Positions 35,520 to 47,834 of a stretch of DNA of 64,000 bases are shown in pieces. The notes under the pieces are model-generated. The model saw nothing but the letters and a program-made list of their open reading frames with translations, did not search any database and had not been told where the DNA came from. Position 1 is the stretch's first letter; every line of letters begins with the position of its first letter. The DNA lies in the NCBI GenBank assembly GCA_030704615.1, contig CM060731.1, positions 37,634,001-37,698,000 on the forward strand. The letters run 5' to 3'. The translations under genes and the position numbers were made by a program. Source of the stretch: Takakia lepidozioides. Its lineage: Eukaryota > Streptophyta > Takakiopsida > Takakiales > Takakiaceae.

Positions 35520-37023
35520 TTCATTAGGACAAGAAATTGCTCACAATTGAAATGATACTTTATAACGTCCGCAGAAAGCTCAAAGAGCTTATGGGACGAG
35601 AAAGAATGAAACAAGAAAGAGAGGAGGGATGCTACAACCCCCACAAATCAGCACCTGCTTTAGGGAACCCTGGCAGATCAGAGGAATCTTACCCATCCAC
35701 CTTGCCATTCAAACTTCCTATGTTACAAAAGAGCACACTGATAGGTCTTCACCACAAAAGACATGCATAAGAGCGGAGATAGGCTTCAGATATAACAAAG
35801 ACAACTACCCATTTGCAAGCAGTCTCACATGGAATGCTAAGGTGAGTACAGAGACACTGATACCAGCTCAAAGTTGAGGGCTATGGAGTCCTTCCTTTGT
35901 CAAACATGTTTGTTGAAATGCTGCTTGTCAGCAAAGTGAATGCAAGGGAGAGAAGCCTCCCAAGGTGGCAACCAGAACATTCCCTAATTACTCAGTTGGC
36001 ACAGAGAACCTTAATGCATAAGAGTTATCAACACAAACAATTGGCAGGGAGAAAGACATCAAGCACAAAGCTTGTACTGCTTTTGGTGCCTCAAATGGTT
36101 CCTTGATGCACCTACTGATCGTATTGAAACTACTGTACCAATCCATGTAGGTTCTCATAATATCAGTGATATTGTGATAGGGCACAAGTACACTTGGAGT
36201 ACTCCAAGCTTCATGTCATCCTTGACCAATCCCAGTACACTAATATGGACATTATGATAGTGACCCTCGGAGAGGATTATTACAACTATGAGAGGGCCAA
36301 CTCAGGTCCCAAACATCCAGAGGAGACATCAATTTCTTTGGAACAGCCAACAAACAAAACAACCAGCAACATATGCTATGGTCTCAGAAAGAATATGATG
36401 CAAAGTTGTCCAGAAATTTAACTTCAGCACTACCAATAGACAGTGCAGCCAGGCAAAATTTTGACCATTTGGCACCTAAAAATAATATTGGTTGAAATCC
36501 ACCGATCTTTGGCTTAAACTGGGGATGTTTCAGCCTACTAGAATTTAGTCCACTGGCTTGAATCTGGAGATACTACTAAAATTTGAGGATGTTCCAACTG
36601 CATGCATGGATGAACTAACTATGTCACAGCCACAAGCTCTACTTAACCGGACAAATTAATTATATGCTCGCTATTTGTAATACAGAACAGGGATGACAGA
36701 AGAAAGAAGATCATCTGCGTTCAAGGGAGGAGAATCAACTGCAAGATAGGATTGGGTGAAGTTTAAAGCGATTGCAGGGATAGAGAAAGAAAGAATCCTC
36801 CTTAACCGTTTCATCTTAGTTTTGGCAATGAGGTACCAAATCAGAGTCCCCACAAGATACTAGATCTCCCAGAGAAAGAGGAACTCAGATGAAGATTGCC
36901 TTATGGATCACAAACAGCCACCAAAATTTTGACAGGGAAATTCTTCTGTCTAATCTCTGAGAGAGGTCAGACAAAGCACCAGGGAGATAAAAAAAACAAT
37001 GAGGTGGAATTGGAGAGTGGTTG
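35520..37023. other. Repeat-derived intergenic DNA, no supported gene
   Basis: At 35,543-35,625 the minus strand carries the LINE 3' UTR (TTTATAACGTCC, then AAGCTCAAAGAGCTTATGGG on the plus strand). The rest, including open stretches near 35,900-36,420, gives no recognised protein. Confidence 0.45.
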
Positions 37024-38216
37024 TCATAGGGTGGCACCCACAGATTCTTTCATCTCCAAGAATTTGCACACCTGCTCCATAACCTCCCGGCCGCGTGCAC
37101 TATTCTGCTGGAACTTCTCCGCACACTTCTGCTCTACCCTCTCCGCCATGGATGCCAAAGCTGATAATGTCGCACATGTTATGTTGGTCTCCTGCCGGAA
37201 AACTGTCCATTCAGGGTTTTCGGGGTGAGCTTTATACCAGCACTTCTCCTCCACTTCCACAAAATCTTTCAAAGTCACATTACGTGTCACCAACTCCATT
37301 GAACGTTTGTCTGCACAAAAATTCACCCATCATTGTCAAAAATGGTTCTTACAGGTCTACCTTCCCACTCATCAAATCAGACACAAATTTTCCCAAGTGA
37401 TTTGTACTCAGCTGTGAAGGCTAGAACTAAACCTTGGTAACTATCTCATATAGCCTGCTCCAATGGGTGCGGAGCAGAGCTTGGGACCGCTTGAAGCCCC
37501 GTTTCGTAACACACGCCCATAGTGTGGTGTCTCGGAAAGCTATCAGCACACAACTGATGGATGCCATCCTGCTAACTAATGCCTTTCTCTCTTATTATTT
37601 TTGGCTCTGGTTTGTTCCCTCTCTCGTGTTTTCTTCCATTTTGTCCCATAAGCTCTATGAGCTTTCCGGGGACGTTATAAAGTACCATTTCATTTCTCTT
37701 TCACTGGATGAGAGCCAGTAGACGGCATCTGCCAACATGCCCAAAGCAGCAGCGTACATGACTCAGACATCTGAAACACAGATCGAACAAGTAATTTTTA
37801 ATCTCAAATCTAAGAAATTAGAGACCATCCTTCCAGCATCCAGTGGTATACATGAGTTCAACCACAAAGAAATTCAGCTCTTACGGAAGAAATCCCAATC
37901 TCAAATACAATTTCCTACAAAAACAAGAAGGCTAAGAATGTTTGCCTGCATCAATGGTGGATTTCTCAACGCAATGACACACCGTCTCTCCCATGAGGCG
38001 ATTGAGCCACCATGGTCCAGGGGTGTTAACAGTTATGAGGCGCGTGCTGTGCAGCTGTCCCTGGGAGCTGTCAAGTGTCCTGGCTATGGTATCCACCTCC
38101 ACCACATGCGAGAGCCGTGTTCTGTGCTCACTATCTGTGTACTTGCGCCAGTTGGCCGACGTAACTCGCTCGAATGGATGTTTGTATGTGTGCTCTTGCA
38201 CAAACCCTCTCACCAT
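37024..38216 (-). CDS. PRELI/MSF1 family protein
   Basis: Exon 1 is 38216-37946 (ATG at 38216) and exon 2 is 37310-37024 (TGA). They join within one codon to give STIDADKRSMELVTRNVT, for a product of 185 aa, the normal length for plant members. PRELI features run along the whole protein. The N-terminal part has QEHTYKHPFERVTSANWRKY and LSHVVEVDTIARTLD. The C-terminal part has FVEVEEKCWYKAHPENPEWT and ERVEQKCAEKFQQNSARGRE. In yeast and animals Ups/PRELI proteins carry phosphatidic acid or phosphatidylserine across the mitochondrial intermembrane space. The same role is likely here. The donor is GC rather than GT (GATGCAG|GCAAAC), the only phase-consistent choice. The intron (37,945-37,311) contains a LINE 3' end. 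The frame is intact. Confidence 0.92.
37590..37705 (+). mobile_element. LINE 3' end inside the PRELI intron
   Basis: GTTTTCTTCCATTTTGTCCC, then ATAAGCTCTATGAGCTTTCC, then TTATAAAGTACCATTTCATT. This is the same 3' UTR as at 8040-8130 and, inverted, at 39,825-39,900. It lies in the single intron of the PRELI gene, opposite in direction to the gene. Confidence 0.75.
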
Positions 38217-39400
38217 CTCTCACCAAGGAACCTGCGCCCCAAACTTAAAACAAGACAGAAAGGGGAGACAATCGATTCCTTGCTCGATCTTCACCCTGCT
38301 TATATTGATGAGTGCCTAATGACGTCCGAAGACGTACCAGACCCAGCTTCGAAGCCAGTTCTTCTGAGATCAGTGCCCGCACCACCAATCTGCCAAGAAC
38401 AACATGCCTCGCTCGTATCACAGACTAACACATGGTGTGACAAATCCGCCAGCTGCACCCAAATGGGCAGCAAGCCCGTAAACACCAACTTCGCGAAGGG
38501 TGGAGGCAAAAAGGGATTTACCGCCCAAGCCGGCGGTGACCCGGGTATCTCGCTCATATTAGGTCTTGGCTGAGAGTTGTCGATTGTACTTCGGAGATTG
38601 GTATGTGTATCAAAGGAAGAGAGGCGGTGACAGAAGGTGCTCGGCAATCGCTGCGACAGGGATCTGGAATGTCGGGGTCCAGGTGAGTTCTGAAATTTGA
38701 AGCGCATTTGACTTTGCTGCTGAAGCGATTTCTCTTCACTGTTAGCGTGGTTTGAATGTTTGAGCATCTGGGTCTCGCCTATGTGGCCAGGCTTCTGCTG
38801 TGTCGTGGAAAAGGTGTGGGTGTGCCCCTTACAGCCGGTGATGTTAGCATGTCATCCTTAATCCTACCAATAATAAGATCAGAAGGCTCTTCATGTGTTG
38901 GGTTAAAGAGTGGTTGAACTCTATTTGGTTAAGAGCAGAGCTAGCCACAATATAAGGTGAAGCACAATCTGCGTATGTTTTGAATGGCGACCTATATCTC
39001 CAGGCCGAGAATGCAACAGCTATTGTTAAGCTGATGATTCAGGGGTCCAACTTAAAGAGGTAGTAGGAGTGTATACTCAAAGGAGATGACTGCGATAGTT
39101 TTACAACCCTATTATATGTTCTAAGGAGCTGTCCTGAAGCGTGTCCTCATGAAGAGATTGTATTTGAAGAGCTGAGGAGGTACTGTTTCAGGAAATGAGA
39201 GCTTTGAGTCCTGTTAGATGGTAGGGTTGAATCAGGCACCTCATCATGACCACTTCTATCGAAAGACAACTAAGAGAGTCAATAAATGCCTTTTGACACA
39301 TGTGGCGATGTGCGGACAGGAGAAGTGAAAGAGGAGGTGCTGCAAGTTGTGGGAGGTTGAAGACTCAACGTAAGGGTTTTGGTTGGAGTCAACCTGGAGG
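38217..39400. other. PRELI upstream region and spacer
   Basis: Probable promoter and 5' UTR of the PRELI gene, then a stretch without recognised features. Confidence 0.45.
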
Positions 39401-39825
39401 TCAGGAGCCTGAGAGACTACATGAAGATGGAAAAGCCTGCGGCTAGATGCCTGCTGTCAAGCATCTGTGGATGCAATCAGCTGGGACCACGCAGCAAAGT
39501 TGAGAAACATTGTGGATGACAGAGAGTCAGAGAGGAGCCAATGCAGCTGCATTGTGGACAACCTGGTGAATACATTTTTTCGTATAAGACAAAGTGCATC
39601 CACAAAGTTGCGAGCTCAAGAGATCGTCTGTCCAAATGAAGAGGCTCATCTGCACCGCCTATCCACATCATCAAGGACCGTCAGGTGCGGTGACTGCCAT
39701 GCGGCCCCAAGTTCATTTCCAAGATAATCAGTGCAACAGGCTCTTGTAAGGAATTCCATTCACTTCAACCACTTCCAGGAGGGGTGCTCATTGGGATTAC
39801 TATTGGAACCAGCAACATGAAATGA
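39400..39825 (+). pseudogene. PPR gene 3' end (E and DYW remnants)
   Basis: Frames give AISWDHAAKLRNIVDDRESE and then CSCIVDNLVNTF, the E region. After a frame change they give IHIIKDRQVRCGDCHAA and FISKIISA, the start of the DYW core around CGDCH. The end decays toward a GAHWDYYW-like remnant of the final tripeptide region. It abuts the LINE tail. No functional protein. Confidence 0.72.
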
Positions 39826-40700
39826 AATGAAATGAAATGGTGCTTTATAATGTCCGCGGAAAGCTCATAGAGCTTATGGGACAAAATGGAAGAACATGAG
39901 AGAGGAACAAATCCAGAAACCACAATTAATGTTCTAGCGATTGTCTAAGGGTGAAGGCCTCGTGCAGGTAGGCTGCCAAGCATTTTTTATCCTCATAGTG
40001 GAAGACATCAGTGAGAGTTTGGGTTCCACTGAATAAACAGTGGAATCTCCCACGGATCTCGTAGTATATAGGGCAGTAGAAGAAGAAGTGTTCTTCAGTT
40101 TCAATTTCCTTGCTGCGCCCTATGCAAGCTGGACATAGGCGGTCCTCCCGTTGCAGGTTTTCCCAACTGCCAGTCTCTATCCGTAGGTTGTGGGAACCCA
40201 CCCTGAACTGCCCCAATGCCCTCAGGAGGGAAGGAGATAAGGATGCTGAAAGGTAATTTGGTCTCAAGATTCTATCATCGCGGAGCACCAAGAATGTCTC
40301 TCGATAGAAGTGGAGCTTTGTCGTGAGATTGGGTAGCTTCCAAGTTCTCATGAAAGAAAAGAATGTCCACCATTCAAACAAGAGGGGAGAAAGCTGAGGA
40401 CAGTAGAGAGACATTGGAACAGTGGGCAAGGAGAATATCCTCAAGTACTGGCAGCTGCAAGTTTTGCACAAAAAAGAAGGGGAAGTCCCAGTCATTGTGG
40501 AAGACTTATTACCATGGAGGGTGATTCTCCGGGAATAACTAGGCACATCCAACATCTCAAAAAGTTTGACAGCCATTCCTTCCATGTATCTCAAGCTGGA
40601 GAGGCTTGATAGTACAAGAATTTGAATCCACCAGAGTTCCGATTGCAAGAGTTGCGCTCCCATTATTCTCTCTAGTAGTTTACCATCATTCAAGTTACAA
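39826..40700 (-). mobile_element. LINE 3' end with zf-RVT domain
   Basis: The minus-strand frame (40693-39926) ends with LCPACIGRSKEIETEEHFFF, then YCPIYYEIRGRFHCLFSGTQ. This is the zinc-binding C terminus (Cys-x2-Cys … His … Cys) found after plant LINE reverse transcriptases. The 3' UTR and TTTCA-repeat tail (plus strand GAAATGAAATGAAATG at 39,822-39,838) follow. It is 5'-truncated. Confidence 0.85.
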
Positions 40701-41232
40701 CCTGGATTCTAGATTATAGGGCTTCTCCCGAACACTTGTCAGCTTTTTCTGCAACTGGGTATAAAACTTCAACCTGGACCGTATTCCCTTAGAAGCACCC
40801 TCCAACCGTACAAAGTAGCTGACTAGCATCATCATATATCGGCAATTGTAGGTTTCCGATTAGCCATCTGGACTCCTAAGGGTTGAGGGTGAATAGAGGA
40901 AGGACACTATTGTTTAGAGCCGAGCTCCTAATCCTGTTGCTTCCCATTCTACAGTGGATGCTCGAGACTTACTGCTGGTGGCGCCCCAGTCATTACCATG
41001 ATTATTAAGTTCCTGTTGCCTTCGAGTGTACATGAATTGGAATCATTACTGTAACTGTTCAGGAGGGGCCACTCATTACTCACCTCTTGACACACCTAGA
41101 TAATGTGCGCACTAACATAGTGGAAAAGAGTTTGAATGTGATCATTCAATCCAACTGAGATACCGATCTGGACAAATTTGGACTCAGCCGTGAAAATTGT
41201 GATCTTTGCCTGGCCAGATGACTGAGAGGCTG
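40701..41232. other. Spacer, no supported gene
   Basis: It includes the likely 3' UTR of BAHD gene 2. Nothing else is recognised. Confidence 0.45.
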
Positions 41233-42931
41233 TCAGTAAGCATGGATATGCTTGTCAAATTTCTGCATCTCATGCGGCTGCAGGGCGGAGAACACGTTCA
41301 TGCTTCCATCATCTTTGCCATTACCAGTGAACAACACAAAATCAACGCGAGGATTGACTATGGGTCCTGCAAACATTGGCTTGCCCCACCCAAAATCGAC
41401 ATGATAGAAAGGAAATCGCCACCATGATGAGATGCAAAAGCTGGGAGATGGGAGATTGGCGCTCCCGCGATGAACTTCCCAATAGTCTACTGCAGACCTC
41501 ATATAGTCGTCTGCAAACATCTCCATGGCATCCTGGACTCTCGACACTGCTACGGAGAGAGGTTTCTCGTTGAGCTCGCGGGCGTGTGCTTTGGCAAGAG
41601 CCTTCATCACAACATTCCCGCAAAAGCCCTGTGGGGGAGGGGGTTTCAGTCTCTTCCGACAATCCCCCATAAACCCCATCGTGCAAAGTTGTTCTGGATG
41701 ATAGTCCATTGATCTTACTCGCGACTGCCACACATGAGCTGCAATAGCCTCGAAAGTCGTGCAGGTGCTTAGAATCCCATCTTCCAGGGCCCTATCTTTC
41801 AGTTTTCGAAGCATCTCTGCCGTGAATGAGAACACCTTGAAGGAGGTTGGAAGGGCTGCTCTAGCTGCAAAGTCCGCATGGACTGGGGTAGCGCCATTCA
41901 CAGAAGCGGTCAGTTCACTCTTTGGGACGTACTCCATGGAGTGGTCGTATTTGATCAAGGGAGGAACCCGTGCCTTCAGGATGCTTCTGTCTGGTTTGGG
42001 AATCACAACCAGCTCCTGGCCACGAGCAACAGAGCTGAGATTGACTAGAAATTCTAAGCATGCGTGAGCATCATGCAAAACGTGGTTGGTCATCAAGCCA
42101 ACTGTGAATCCTCCGCACTTGAATGTTGTGACCTGTACAAGAACAATGGTCCATTTTTCAAACGTCCTCGATCTGCGTACAACTGAGTATAGTTTAACAA
42201 TGCAATTGTTGTCAAGCAAAGTATACGTGACAATGCAGACACTGGAAGACGGAGGGTGTAAGGTACAGTGCCAGGCGCAAAATGTGGATAGTATGACTAG
42301 AGACCATACCTTACACTATACTACGGGGCAACCTTCATAATGTCAAGTTAGTAAGCTCACCTGCAGCATCAGGAGGGGCGCATCCAAAACGTCTTGTCCA
42401 TCAGAAAGCTGGGGAACCAAATTTCTAAACGATGGGTTTGGACGGGAGACGTCTCCAAGATCAGCTATAGACATGTTGGTGGTCGCTGCACAGAATCGCA
42501 CACCTGCCCTGTTACAGTCGAGTTCGAGCCTATCTTCCCTCTCGTTATACCTTAGTCGCCCCGCTTTAAAATGGTAAGGCACCAGCACCTGCCACAGAAA
42601 GTGGAAGTATGGTGCTACAGTTAGTGATCTCCAGTGCACAAAATTCAGTATCTGTCCAGAGGAAGTTCAAAGCTTTGAAATTAATTTCGACAAGACAATC
42701 AGATACCTTGCGCATAGCCTCCCGCAGCACTTCCACAGCCATCTCATTTCCTCTATTTGGGTTGGGCGGGTAGAAGAATACAGTCTCAACCACGTATACA
42801 CATTGCAGGTCAATGTTTGAGAGATAGAGCGTTTCCCTGGGGGTGGGTGTCGACGGATACAGAAGTTCAGGTTGCCCCACGCTCACCTTAACCTCCGTGA
42901 CTAGTGGTATGCGAGGTGACTCGGACCCCAT
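41233..42931 (-). CDS. BAHD acyltransferase (gene 2)
   Basis: Three exons: 42931-42707 (225 bp), 42588-42361 (228 bp) and 42132-41233 (900 bp). All are phase 0, with splice sites AAG|GTATCT, GGCAG|GTG, TGCAG|GTGAGC and TACAG|GTC. The product is about 450 aa. HxxxD is present as HVLHD, followed by AHACLEF; DFGWG is present as VDFGWGKP. Exons 1 and 2 have exactly the same length as in the gene at 4.9-6.8 kb, and the proteins align throughout (ETLYLSNI, then LRYNEREDRLELDCNRAG, then CGGFTVGLMTNHVLHD). It is an acyl-CoA-dependent transferase whose substrate is not readable. The start ATG at 42931 (GSESPRIPLV) is the only one that fits. The frame is intact. In HxxxDG the usual Gly is Ala (HVLHDA), whereas gene 1 has Gly. 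Confidence 0.93.
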
Positions 42932-45900
42932 GGTGACACGAACACTGAAGAGACGAATGCTCTATTGTACGGTGGTCTAGAATCTAAGTGACCTGTCTAC
43001 AGAGTCTCTCAGATCATAGCGTAGGAGATGCCTGTATTGAGGTCGCTTTGAGTTTGCTTGGACCTGGAGCCGATGTATAACTAACAAGCTGGGCAGATTG
43101 CGTGAGATCTAACAATCACTCCCGCCTATAAGCCTGAACAAGGGTATAAGTGGAAGGGCTATCAGGGAGGAGAGAGGCGAGACTCAAAAACTCTAGCTTC
43201 TTCTATACGTCCCAATCCACCTTGGAATTCCTTTTAGAAGGGCCAGGTACGGAGACGAGAAAAGGAAGACGCACTGATAGACCGTAGTATAAATGTGATC
43301 GATGAGTACTTCAACATGCACTCCATGAAAGTTCCAAACTATCATGGTGGGGAATCATTCTCAAATCATACTTTGGGCAGATTCAACCATCCGTTCTGAG
43401 CCTGATCCAGGTGTAGTCAGGTTTGGTTATATGAATTAGTGTATGCTCTATCTGAACTAGACGATCGTGTCTTTCATTGTGGCTTCTGAACGGATCCAAG
43501 ACTCGTACCCCTAAAACGAGATCATGTCTCATTCAATGAACAACACAGTTCCGTGCAATTTTATCCTGTGCCAGTCGAGGATATCACATCATAGTTCACC
43601 TGACGGTTCTACCATGTTATTCATGAAATTTCATTCTGCGAGCTGGTGTGCTGTTCTATTTGCATGGACACATTCGAAGCGTTGAACTCGTTCTAGTTTA
43701 TCATGTCCGTGTCGCAGGAGCCCTGCCATCCTACCCCCAAAACACTGTAGACAGCACTCTTTAACGATGAAAACGTGAATTGCATGGGGAAGTTTAAGCA
43801 CGAGGCAAGGTTGGTGTTGTCGGCACTGGCCGCATGCACTGCAACCACTGCTGCATCGACTCTGATCAGAGATGGCACAAGTGGTTGATGCAATGGCAGA
43901 CGTGCTGGTGGTGGCTTGGAGGTTTTTCTGCCGTAGTGAGCTCATATCCAGATGAGCAACATCATTAAGCCATTGAAACTGAATGTTCCTGCAGAGATAA
44001 CTAAGGTAGAAAATAATGATATGGACATGCTCAACCCTATTGATTGGTTCACTTGGAGTTGATCAGTTTCTTGTTGCGCAATACTATCAAGGCTCTGTAA
44101 ACCTGCTGGAAACAAACTTTAACTTCCCTTGATTCGGAAGTGTTAATGTTGTTTTAATCCACTGAAAATAATATTGAATAGGTAGCAAACCGTGGGAGAC
44201 TTTGATTACACGCTGCAAATTCATGAGCAACAATCATCTCCACATGGCTTGCTACATTCCTCGTGAATTGTGGATTTGGAAGACATGCCGAAAACTTGAT
44301 AGCATCACACGGTTAAGTCCATGCCCAAGCATATCTGAAGCAATGCTCAGCACATCTTAAGATAGTGAGGAATGGTTAATCCTGAATGTTTTGGTGCCTG
44401 AGATCCTTTCGTACCATTCCTTGCTGCATTGGCTATTGTCATATTCGTTACTAAATCTTGTGCACAAATGTTTTCCCCCTAGCACAGGGACAATATGTCT
44501 GTAAGGACAGGGAAGGCCTGTCCCTGCATGGTACCACCACAGTTGCAATCTTTGACTCGTATGGTTGATGGTGATGCAATGGTACAGTGTCAAGTCCACA
44601 CCCTTCCACATAAGGCTCCAGACACAGTATCAAGGTTTGATGCCCATGGTAGCACCACAGTTCCAATCTTTGACTCTTATGTTTGATGGTGATGCAATGG
44701 TACGGTGTTAAGTCCAGACCCTTCCACACCAGGCTCCTGACGCAGAGTATCAAGGTTTGATGCCCATGACATTCATAAGGGGATTTATTGCAGATACAAC
44801 CTGCCCCAAGGCTGTGGAGCTGGCTATCTTACCCCCCACCACCCCACCAAAGATCAAAGACGCATTAGGTCAAGAAAGCAAGTTTTCGGCATAAATAGAA
44901 ATATGTTATTAGAAACTCCCATGCATCCTGACCAACAATTACACTCGGCTCCATACACCAAATTCGTGCTCAGGCACATCACAAGCATTGTTACAGACCT
45001 TCTCTCTTCAGGATGTGCTTCACTCTTCCTGAATCACTAGAATCAAGTTCTCAATTCATGAGATGCATAATCCCTATGAATAATCATGGGTGCCACTCTG
45101 TGAAATTAGACACCTTCCAACATAAGGTTTAATTGTACCCACCTATATGATATCGGGTGTCATCTTGGCCCAAACCCATGTGGAGGGGAAATGAATCTCC
45201 CAAAGCATCCTGGCCAACAATCAAACAGCAAGCAGTCGAGGAGTCTGGTTATTGTAACATTGCAATATTCTTCACAAAGGCCAGACCCATAAGGTAGCAT
45301 GCATCCGGGACACCTCTGACACAGACTCTTTTGCCTCTTTTGTAAAGTTGGGTAAGAGGACACTAAACAGCCATTCTGGCAACCAAGCAACAGCCTTAGC
45401 AACATTCATCCCTTTCGGAACCTGGTTTTTGATAGTACAGAAGCTAGCAAACATCTGCTAGCTAAGAACAGTAAACTACTCCTCCCTCACATGGAACTCT
45501 AAGAAGTCAAAATTTCAAATTTAAACCTAGACTCCTCATTATTTCCAGTGACAGTGAGAGAGTGAGAGACGATTGGAAGAAGCTATGTCAATGCTACAAG
45601 AGTTTTTCTACAATCAACTGCCGACATAAGTAGCCACTCACTTATATTAGCAGCAACCTCAAAATTACAATCCATTCTACTGAATCTGAAAGATTGAACT
45701 CCCACACACTGATATAGATATGGGAAACAAAGAATTAACCAGCCTCCACACCCGCATCTTCAACATGCTCAATTACCTCCTCCCATGCATCACAGTCATA
45801 TTCTCCATAATGTACATGCAATGAGCACACAATCCGGATATTCCTGCTCGAGCTGCCATATTCAGCCACCATAGTCTCGAAGGGTGATCAATGATGACAC

Positions 45901-47834
45901 ATCACAAGCTTTCACGAATGCAGTGAAACCTGCTTATTTACCCGGACCATTTGAAAAACATGTTGACCAACTCAGTCTTCCATTGTGGTGGGCATGGACT
46001 CACTGGTTGCCTACAACACAAAGCAATGGGGAGTTTGGCAACCACGTGCTGCAAGTACCACAGTTTGTATGGCCCTTACAAGACAGGATCAACAAACATA
46101 GTGGAAGGGTTCGATAGAGATTGCAAGTCCCTTGCAGTGCTTGTTTTGCATTTGAAGCAGAACAGTCAAAGCGAGTGCATTCGCCTTTTGACAGTGCTCA
46201 GCCCTGCAGAGACAGGCATCTTGAAAGTGTGATTCCACACATCACCTGGGGGATGCATTGAGGTAGCTCTGATTGTTTCAGTGATCACAATTTTTCGAGT
46301 CCTCAATTTTGTCTAGAGAAGCAATTCAACCACATTATTCCAAAGCACTAGATATCAAACATGGACAGAATAGATTGAACACAGACGGATGCACAGACAA
46401 AGTCTGGGACTAAACAACACATACAGTTTGTGCAGTGACAGCACCTATCAAAAGCCCGTTTAATGAGGTCCCGTGTAATTGGTAGCTGGTGGTCCTCAAC
46501 CAATGACAAAACGGTTTGGTAGTTGCAAACCTGTTCACTCTCACGCTCAAGTCTGGCCCATCCGGTTGTACTGCGGCCCTCACTCTTACCCTGCGACTGT
46601 GCGCCACTGCATAGCTGCGGAAAAAGGGTTTGCAGTTTCGTGCATTTCTAGTCAGATTTGTGAAGCAAAAAACAGCAATACATCATATATGGAGAGCATG
46701 CATCAAAAGGTTATCCATATAATCCTGAACCCCTGCTTACTTCTGCATTTGCATACCTGGGGTGCACCGGGCACACTGCTACTTGTTGCACGGGGTTAAA
46801 ACGCCATTTGCCAAGCCCGCCATTGAAGGTCTCTGAAGGAACCCAGTAAGAGAAAGCTGATGTAAATCTTTGAACCAGCCGGAAGGCAGAACCATGATCA
46901 TAAGAGTGCGCTATACAAAGGGCTGCTCTAAAACATTTCACCACAGGTTGCCCATCTGTGTGCAATGACAATATGAGAATGAAGTCACTCGAGTCTCAAC
47001 GAAAACTCGAGGTGATGCTTGCAAGATAGGAAAGCCAACAACTTAGTTGAAGCCTGCTTACAAGAAGATTGTGACCGAGTAACACAATGAATGTTGGTAA
47101 ATCCGTTGGTAGAATCGCCTCAGGTTTCTGTGATTTTTTCCACATAAGGAAAAGTAGACTAGGGATGTCCAAGTTTTGGGTTGTCAACGACTTGCAAGCT
47201 ACTAGGCATGGGCACGTTGTGGCAACACTGAATCACTTTGCTGGCAGAGCAATGAGTCGATTCCGCTGATGATCACGGTCACGGCCATCATCCTAATGAT
47301 AAGCCATAACCTGAATCTACACACCTCACCTGCAGATTCGCAGACTCTGTAAGCTCATCACAACCACGTAGGTCAAACGTTTCCAGTAAATTGCGCATCA
47401 AGTCCGGGGTCTCCCACAAGTCAGATCATCGTCTGAATTCAGAGGCGTCAGATTAACCCATTGACCATGTAGCCCGGGCACTCGTTTGCACTAGTGAAAA
47501 GAGCTTATGTTGTGCCAGGGACCCTTGCATTTCAAATCTGCTTCCCAAAAACATGCAGATTTATATGTAAATGGCCCAGAGGTCAGCTACTCGGGTCGTC
47601 AAGCATCCCTGATTTGCTAAGCTCAGACCAGAAGCAAGCTGTGGGGGTTCTGTTTTGGCAGCTACCAGTTTTGTTTGGGCTGGGGTTGAGTCGATGTCAT
47701 GTGATCGACGTTTAGGCTAGAGTAGGTGTCAGTCTCGTCCTCTGCTGCTAAGCGTTTGCGCTCTGTAAGCCGGGGTGCCATCGATTGTGTGACGAGGGTT
47801 GGATTGGAGGGTTTGGAGTCCGGTGAGAGACGTA
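42932..47834. other. Long intergenic region, BAHD gene 2 to bHLH gene
   Basis: About 4.9 kb without a gene I can support. It holds a tandem duplication at 44,531-44,768 and a possible LRR scrap at about 47,330-47,400 on the minus strand (LLETFDLRGCDELTESANLQ). Upstream bHLH sequences, including possible 5' UTR exons, lie at its right side. Short open frames near 43.7, 45.9 and 46.9 kb show no known domain. Confidence 0.5.
44531..44768. repeat. Tandem duplication, two ~118-bp units
   Basis: Unit 1 starts GTACCACCACAGTTGCAATC at 44,531. Unit 2 starts GTAGCACCACAGTTCCAATC at 44,649. Both end with CAAGGTTTGATGCCCATG. About 90% identical by eye. Confidence 0.9.

Noticed and set aside
44531-44768. 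Tandem pair as a microRNA precursor
   Set aside because: The units are direct repeats, not inverted, and cannot fold into one hairpin.
46711-47269. Short open frames with a protein-like look (KCFRAALCIAHSYDHG… and MNVGKSVGRIASGF…)
   Set aside because: No family recognised and no splice pattern; kept as unassigned intergenic DNA.
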